A stretch of DNA of 64,000 nucleotides, taken from TMP-86 sp046347195 (GTDB taxonomy: Bacteria > Pseudomonadota > Gammaproteobacteria > Steroidobacterales > Steroidobacteraceae). The stretch lies in contig JAXMGQ010000002.1 in NCBI GenBank assembly GCA_046347195.1, positions 186,001-250,000 on the forward strand, given 5' to 3'. The notes below the pieces were generated by a model that saw nothing but the letters and a program-made list of their open reading frames with translations, ran no database searches and was not told the origin of the DNA. A program made the position numbers and the translations under genes. Positions 59,525-64,000 of the stretch are shown here, in pieces. The stretch's first letter is position 1; every line of letters starts with the position of its first letter.

Positions 59525-61218
59525 GTGGTGCGCTTCTTCAGCTTGCGTGTGTCGACACAGTTTGCCTGCGACGGCAGGCTCGATGCCATTTCCTTGAGCG
59601 CGCCACGCTGGATCTTCTGCGAGGAGGTCAGCGGCAGCGCATCCACGAAGGCCACCCAGCCCGGCGCCTTGTAATAGGCGAGGCGGGCGAGTGCATGCGC
59701 GACGATATCCGCCGCCAGCGAGGCCCGCGCATCCGGAGCCACCGGCTCATGGGTGACGATGCAGGCGAGCACCTCATCGCCCCGCACCGCGTCGGGCGTC
59801 GCCGCCACGGCGCTGGCGCGCACCGCCGGGTGCAGGTTCAGGACGCTCTCCACTTCCACCGCCGCGATGTTCTCGCCGCTGCGGCGGATGACGTTCTTGC
59901 GGCGATCGACGAAGTACAGGTAGCCCTGCCCGTCCTGGCGCACGACATCGCCGGTGTGGAACCAGCCGCCCTCCCAGGCGCTGGCCGTGGCCGCGGGGTC
60001 CTTCAGGTACCCCGAGAAGAAGTGCCGGCGCGGTTCCGCGCCCGCGCTTCGCACCAGCAGTTCGCCGGGCTGGCCCTGCGCGACCGGCGCGCCGGCCTCG
60101 TCCACCAGGCTGATCTGCACGAAGTCCTCGGGCCGGCCGAAGCACTTGGCGCCGACATGGCGGGGCTCGCGGTTGGCGATCACCGTGGCGGCCGAGCCGG
60201 TCTCGGTCATGGCCCAGGCCTCGAGCAGCGGAAAGCCGAAGCGCTGCTCGAAGACCTCGTGGTTCGCCGGGTCCACGCCCGCCCCGAATCCGAAGCGCAG
60301 CTGGTGCTCGCGGTCCTGCGGCGAGGCAGGCGCCGCCAGCAGCATCGCCGGCATCACGCCCAGGTAATGCGCGATGGTCGCACCGCTCTCCCTGACGCTC
60401 TGCCACCAGCTGGCCGGGTGGAAGCGATCGAGTTGCACGATGCAGCCGCCGCTCCTCACCGCCATCATCGCCGACACCGCCATGGCATTCATGTGGCTCA
60501 ACGGGAGCGGCGTGATGACACGCTCGCGCCCGGTGCGCACCTCGCACAGCCCGCCCACGCCCGTGTACCAGTCGCCGCATCGCAGGAAGTAGTCATTGCT
60601 GAGCTGGCAGCCCTTCGGCCTGCCGGTGGTGCCCGAGGTATAGAGCAGCGCGCATTCGCGCGCGCGCGACACGGCAGCCTCGCCGGCAGCATCGAGGCCC
60701 GCGGTGAGCCCAGCCAGCCCGTTGGCCTGCGTGTCCGGCGCCGCCGGCAGGATGCCGGGGCCGCGGGCCGCCGGCTCGGCGATGGCGACGAACCGGGAAG
60801 CGGCGGCGCCATGCTCGCGCGCGCCCTCGCGGGCGGCCGCCTCGAGCTCGGCCTCCCGGCCCGGCAGGCAGATGGCGAGGCACATCTCGCTGTGGCCGAT
60901 GAGATAGCTCCACTCGGCGCTGCGCATCTCCGTGCTGATGGGCACGACGCTCGCACCCAGCGCATTGAGCGCGAACCAGTGGCAGAAGAACGCCGGGCGG
61001 TTGGCGAGCATGAGCCCCACCCGGTGCCCGGGTCCGTAGCCGGCGGCCGCGTAGCGCGAGCGGAGCGATTCGATCTGCGCGGCCGCATCGCCATAGCTGA
61101 GGGTGCCGGCGGGAATGCCATAGCCGGCCGCGGTCACCGATTCCACGAACAGGAAGGGTGCCTGCGGTTGCGCCGCCGCGCTGCGCTGGAAGGCTGCGTG
61201 GACGGTATCTGGCTTCAC
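59521..61218 (-). CDS. AMP-forming acyl/aryl-CoA ligase
   Basis: 565 residues. The P-loop ALLYTSGTTGRPKGCQLS, the adenylate motif AMTETGSAA, GGWFHTGDVVRQDGQGYLYFVDRRK and the catalytic Lys region (TSSQKIQRG) are present. It is a member of the ANL superfamily and could activate an aromatic, steroid-derived or fatty carboxylic acid. Placement between oxygenase genes and an SDR makes an aryl or alicyclic acid likely, but the substrate is not determined. Confidence 0.92.
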   Translation of the reverse strand: MKPDTVHAAFQRSAAAQPQAPFLFVESVTAAGYGIPAGTLSYGDAAAQIESLRSRYAAAGYGPGHRVGLMLANRPAFFCHWFALNALGASVVPISTEMRSAEWSYLIGHSEMCLAICLPGREAELEAAAREGAREHGAAASRFVAIAEPAARGPGILPAAPDTQANGLAGLTAGLDAAGEAAVSRARECALLYTSGTTGRPKGCQLSNDYFLRCGDWYTGVGGLCEVRTGRERVITPLPLSHMNAMAVSAMMAVRSGGCIVQLDRFHPASWWQSVRESGATIAHYLGVMPAMLLAAPASPQDREHQLRFGFGAGVDPANHEVFEQRFGFPLLEAWAMTETGSAATVIANREPRHVGAKCFGRPEDFVQISLVDEAGAPVAQGQPGELLVRSAGAEPRRHFFSGYLKDPAATASAWEGGWFHTGDVVRQDGQGYLYFVDRRKNVIRRSGENIAAVEVESVLNLHPAVRASAVAATPDAVRGDEVLACIVTHEPVAPDARASLAADIVAHALARLAYYKAPGWVAFVDALPLTSSQKIQRGALKEMASSLPSQANCVDTRKLKKRTT

Positions 61219-61238
61219 GGCATCCCCGGATGATCAGC

Positions 61239-61724
61239 CTAGATGAACAACTGCACGGCAGGCAGCGCTGCGTCGCTGTTGAGCAGGTTCACCCGCTTCA
61301 ACTGCATGCGCAGCGCGCCATCGTGCACGCCCAGGTGGTGGAAGAACGTGCCGACGAAGCTGTTCTGTTCCTCGAGCCGCACCTCGGTGTAGTGGAACTG
61401 GGTGCGCAGCACGTAGCGATTGGCCGCCGGGTCATAGGTTTCCACCACCGGCACCTGCAGGAGGTGGTGGCCGCGGCTGGGGGGCTGCTGGGAAAAGGCG
61501 CGGGGACTGCCCAGCCGCTCGATGCGCAAGGTGCGCAGCAGCTTGTCCTCGTACATGTGCGAGGTCTCATTCACGCCGTCGGTCTGATCCTGGGCCAGCG
61601 GCACCCAGTAGAAGGCATCCTCCGTGAACAGCGCATTCCATTCCTCGTAGCGGCGCTGGTCGAGCAGGAAGGATTCGTTGATCACGAAGTCGATGAGGTC
61701 CTGGCGGGAAGGTGCGGCGGTCAT
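61239..61724 (-). CDS. Ring-hydroxylating dioxygenase, small (beta) subunit
   Basis: 161 residues of NTF2/SnoaL-like fold: LIDFVINESFLLDQRRYEEWNALFTEDAFYWVPL and FVGTFFHHLGVHDGALRMQLKRVNLLNSD are typical. It forms alpha3-beta3 hexamers with the large subunit. It lies 7 bases behind the alpha-subunit stop. Confidence 0.92.
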   Translation of the reverse strand: MTAAPSRQDLIDFVINESFLLDQRRYEEWNALFTEDAFYWVPLAQDQTDGVNETSHMYEDKLLRTLRIERLGSPRAFSQQPPSRGHHLLQVPVVETYDPAANRYVLRTQFHYTEVRLEEQNSFVGTFFHHLGVHDGALRMQLKRVNLLNSDAALPAVQLFI

Positions 61725-61731
61725 GATGCCC

Positions 61732-63048
61732 TCACATGGTCGAGGTCATGTACCGCGCCCAGGCTCGGTACTGGCTGCGGATGGGCAACTCGTTGGTGCC
61801 ATTGGTCACCTGGTCCGCGGGCAGCGTCTCCTTCGGATCGTGGTTGCGATGCAGGCTGACCCAGTCGTTGCCCTCCCCGTGCAGCCCTTCCTGGATGGCG
61901 CGATAGGCGTACAGGTCGTCATGCCCCACCACCGAGAAGGGTGAGTTGATCAGCCGGTTGTACATCGCCGTGCGCTGCAGGAGCACCTCCGGGGCTCCCT
62001 TGAGCCGGAATATCCAGCTCTCCACCACCGTCTTGTCCACCGCCAGGGGCTTGGCGACGCGGATCGACTGGATGGCCCCCTTGATCGTGAGGTTCGGGTA
62101 GTACACGGTGTTGTGCCGCGCCTGCGCGATGATGGCGCTGGCCCGCTCCTCGCCGTATGCGGCATTCATCGCCGACTCGTACTCCGGGATGCCGCTGTAC
62201 TTGCTGTGGATGCTGAAGTTCACGCCGGTGTAGCTGTGGCCGTTGTCGAACACCCGGACGCCCATCTCGTCGAAGAACTTGTAGTCCGACATGAACGGCA
62301 CGAACTGCTCGACCGCCATGGGCTTGGGTTGATCCTCCGGCTGGCCCGCCCACATCGATTTGGCGGTGCCGGCCGAGGACTCGTGCGCCACCATCGGGTG
62401 CATGGTGTCGTTGAGGTTCTCGACGAACATCTTCCAGTTGCAGTTGTGCGTGAAGCGCAGCGGCGCACCCACCACCTCGAGCTCGCCCACCGGCGAACGG
62501 TCGGCCATGTTGTCGATGGAGGACAGCGAGTCCCCGAAGTAGCTGCTGAAGTCAGGCCCGCCCGGGTTCAGCCGCGCGAAGATGAAGCCGCGATAGACCG
62601 CGACGTCCTTCACCACCGACAGTCCCTTCGCCGCGTCGGACTGCCCGAGCTGCGTGCCCTCGTATCCCTTCTTCAGCGGGATGGACTGGACCCTGCCGTC
62701 GATGTGGAACACCCAGGCATGGTAGGGGCAGCGGAAGTACTTGCCCGCACTGCCGCAGGACGCCATGGTCAGGCGCGCTCCCTTGTGGGCGCAGCGGTTC
62801 ATCAGCACTCGCACCGAGCCGTCGGCCTGGCGCACCACCAGCAGCGGCCGGCCCGCGAGTTCCGTGGTGAAGAAGTCCCCGGACTTCGGCACCTGGCTGT
62901 CGTGCCCCAGGTAATTCCAGGTGTTGGCGAAGAAATGCTCCTGCTCGAGCTGGAAGATCTCCTCGCTGATATACAGGTCGCGATGCACCTGGTCCGGCTT
63001 CACCAGTGCGCGGACCGCTTGCGGATTGTCCCGGTAGCCTGCCTTCAT
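61732..63048 (-). CDS. Ring-hydroxylating dioxygenase, Rieske alpha subunit
   Basis: 438 residues from ATG 63048 (GAGG seven bases upstream). The Rieske [2Fe-2S] motif is CAHKG ... CPYHAW. The mononuclear iron site appears as NLNDTMHPMVAHES (Asp/His/His with the bridging Asp). The C-terminal domain is the aromatic-ring-hydroxylase fold of the benzoate/anthranilate-related branch. It needs a reductase and perhaps a ferredoxin, which are not in the window. It heads the operon alpha-beta-ligase-SDR. Confidence 0.93.
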   Translation of the reverse strand: MKAGYRDNPQAVRALVKPDQVHRDLYISEEIFQLEQEHFFANTWNYLGHDSQVPKSGDFFTTELAGRPLLVVRQADGSVRVLMNRCAHKGARLTMASCGSAGKYFRCPYHAWVFHIDGRVQSIPLKKGYEGTQLGQSDAAKGLSVVKDVAVYRGFIFARLNPGGPDFSSYFGDSLSSIDNMADRSPVGELEVVGAPLRFTHNCNWKMFVENLNDTMHPMVAHESSAGTAKSMWAGQPEDQPKPMAVEQFVPFMSDYKFFDEMGVRVFDNGHSYTGVNFSIHSKYSGIPEYESAMNAAYGEERASAIIAQARHNTVYYPNLTIKGAIQSIRVAKPLAVDKTVVESWIFRLKGAPEVLLQRTAMYNRLINSPFSVVGHDDLYAYRAIQEGLHGEGNDWVSLHRNHDPKETLPADQVTNGTNELPIRSQYRAWARYMTSTM

Positions 63049-63233
63049 GGATGCACCTCGATGATATCGGCGAGGGGACTGCCCCCTCCCCCGGCCAAGA
63101 GTACAGGGTCCGGCTTGAACTGACATATCCCGGGATTTTTGACAGAAGTCTCCCACAGTCCACTGGGGCGAACACCTCATGCCCGCTCCGCGTGACAGCG
63201 GCCGGAAGTTGCGCATACACTGGCTGGCGCGTC
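63049..63233. promoter_or_regulatory. Divergent intergenic region between the dioxygenase operon and HD gene
   Basis: 185 bases with no gene. It must hold the promoters of both. -10-like sequences are CATACACT near 63214 for the plus strand; none is convincing for the operon. No regulator gene lies next to it. Confidence 0.35.
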
Positions 63234-64000
63234 ATGCATGATTTCCGCCGCAACGATTACGATGTCACCAACTCCGTGCAGGTGAGCTCCACCAGCGCGG
63301 TGACGGCGGCGGTTCGCAAGCTGTTCACTTCGGTCTGGCCGCGCGAGCCCTTCGACACCATCGAGCGCGCCTTCCAGGACTTCGACAGCTTGTTCGGCGG
63401 TCGCATGCCGGGCTACCGCGGCGTCGACACGGTGTACCACGACCGCCAGCACACCCTCGACATGACCCTCGCCATGATGCGCCTGCTCGCCGGCTACGAG
63501 CGCACGGCCGAGGAGTCAGCGCGCTTCGGTGGCGAACGCGGCGCCGTCGCGCTCGTCACCTCGCTGTTCCACGACGCCGGCTACATCCGCGAGGTGAGCG
63601 ACACGCGCCACCGCAACGGCGCGGAGTTCACCCTGTATCACGTCACGCGCAGCGCCAACTTCCTCGCGAAGTACCTGCCGCTGGTGGGCCTCGCCTCCTG
63701 GGTGCCCGTGGCCACGCGCGTGGTGCATTTCACCGGCTACGAGATCCAGCTCGACCAGATCCACCTGGACGACCGGCGTGATCGCAAGATGGGACACCTG
63801 CTCGGCACCGCCGATCTCATGGCGCAGATGGCCGATCGCTGCTACCTGGAGAAGTGCCGCGACCGGCTCTATCCCGAGTTCGTGCTGGGCGGGATCGCAA
63901 CCGCCGCCAGGGCCGGCGCCAATGGAGGAGTGGTGGTGCGCTACGGCTCCGGGCTCGACCTGCTGCGCCAGACGCCCGCCTTCGTGCGCGTCGCGCGGGC
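63234..64000 (+). CDS. HD-domain metal-dependent phosphohydrolase, partial
   Basis: The frame from ATG 63234 is open to the right edge (about 255 residues). VYHDRQHTLDMTLAMM and VTSLFHDAGYIRE give the HD metal motif, and HLLGTADLMAQMADR continues it. HD proteins hydrolyse (cyclic) nucleotides or are signalling enzymes. The true length is unknown because the end lies outside. It is the only gene in this part of the window on the plus strand after prlC and the SH3 gene. Confidence 0.8.
   Translation, partial: MHDFRRNDYDVTNSVQVSSTSAVTAAVRKLFTSVWPREPFDTIERAFQDFDSLFGGRMPGYRGVDTVYHDRQHTLDMTLAMMRLLAGYERTAEESARFGGERGAVALVTSLFHDAGYIREVSDTRHRNGAEFTLYHVTRSANFLAKYLPLVGLASWVPVATRVVHFTGYEIQLDQIHLDDRRDRKMGHLLGTADLMAQMADRCYLEKCRDRLYPEFVLGGIATAARAGANGGVVVRYGSGLDLLRQTPAFVRVAR

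Noticed and set aside
1..64000. CRISPR arrays, rRNA and tRNA genes
   Set aside because: No regularly spaced direct repeats and no rRNA-like stretches were seen, and no tRNA cloverleaf with a GTTCxAxTC arm was found in the intergenic gaps examined by eye.

Overview
The window is GC-rich chromosomal DNA from a gammaproteobacterium, most likely a free-living aerobe from the Xanthomonadales/Nevskiales/Steroidobacter part of the class. This rests on gene content and order: the LysM lipoprotein-dprA-smg-topA row, def/fmt/rsmB followed by an ntrY/ntrX pair, two-subunit pntAB, gamma-type hemF and prlC, and many ATGA/GTGA stop-start overlaps. The species cannot be fixed from the sequence alone. Almost the whole window is coding. 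No rRNA, tRNA or CRISPR array was seen.

1-4.6 kb: end of a phytoene-desaturase-like oxidoreductase, a SWIM zinc-finger protein, a VapBC-type toxin-antitoxin pair between two related palindromes, a probably frameshifted cytochrome c gene and a TfoX-domain gene. 4.6-12.4 kb: acs with a long basic tail, a DUF4097 exported protein, a translationally coupled HNH nuclease and 5'-3' exonuclease pair, and pntB/pntA. 12.7-19.4 kb: polyprenyl-phosphate sugar transferase, a DUF2384 antitoxin with RES toxin, bactofilin with a zinc-ribbon partner, an LpxD-type acyltransferase, an exported FMN alpha-hydroxyacid dehydrogenase with a CXXCH motif, and a GFA-family protein. 19.4-27.5 kb: an ECF sigma operon with three small envelope proteins, priA, argS, a SPOR protein and a lipoprotein S41 protease.

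27.5-29.4 kb holds an IS1111-type IS110-family element that landed on the start codon of a ybiI-like zinc-finger gene. Its 14-bp inverted repeats, transposase and a ~250-nt non-coding segment downstream of the transposase are all visible. That segment folds into a nested hairpin and carries a 10-nt sequence identical to the target flank, as expected of a bridge/seeker guide RNA. This is the most interesting observation in the window.

29.4-46 kb is housekeeping: OsmC-like protein, slt, a DUF3465-like protein, ntrX (with a degenerate AAA+ domain), ntrY, DUF4390, rsmB, fmt, def, a LysM lipoprotein, dprA, smg, topA, hemF and rlmJ. 47-49.5 kb is a small accessory patch with a BrnT/HTH pair, an FMN-reductase pseudogene with an in-frame stop, a truncated ORF6N gene and orphan ORFs. 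49.5-58.8 kb: a second ECF sigma/anti-sigma pair, hemB, aroE, a gamma carbonic anhydrase-like protein, gor, lemA, a GIDE-domain protein with an EF-hand, prlC and an SH3-domain protein. 58.8-63 kb is a four-gene catabolic operon (Rieske dioxygenase alpha and beta, acyl-CoA ligase, SDR) read on the minus strand, followed by a partial HD-domain gene running off the right edge.
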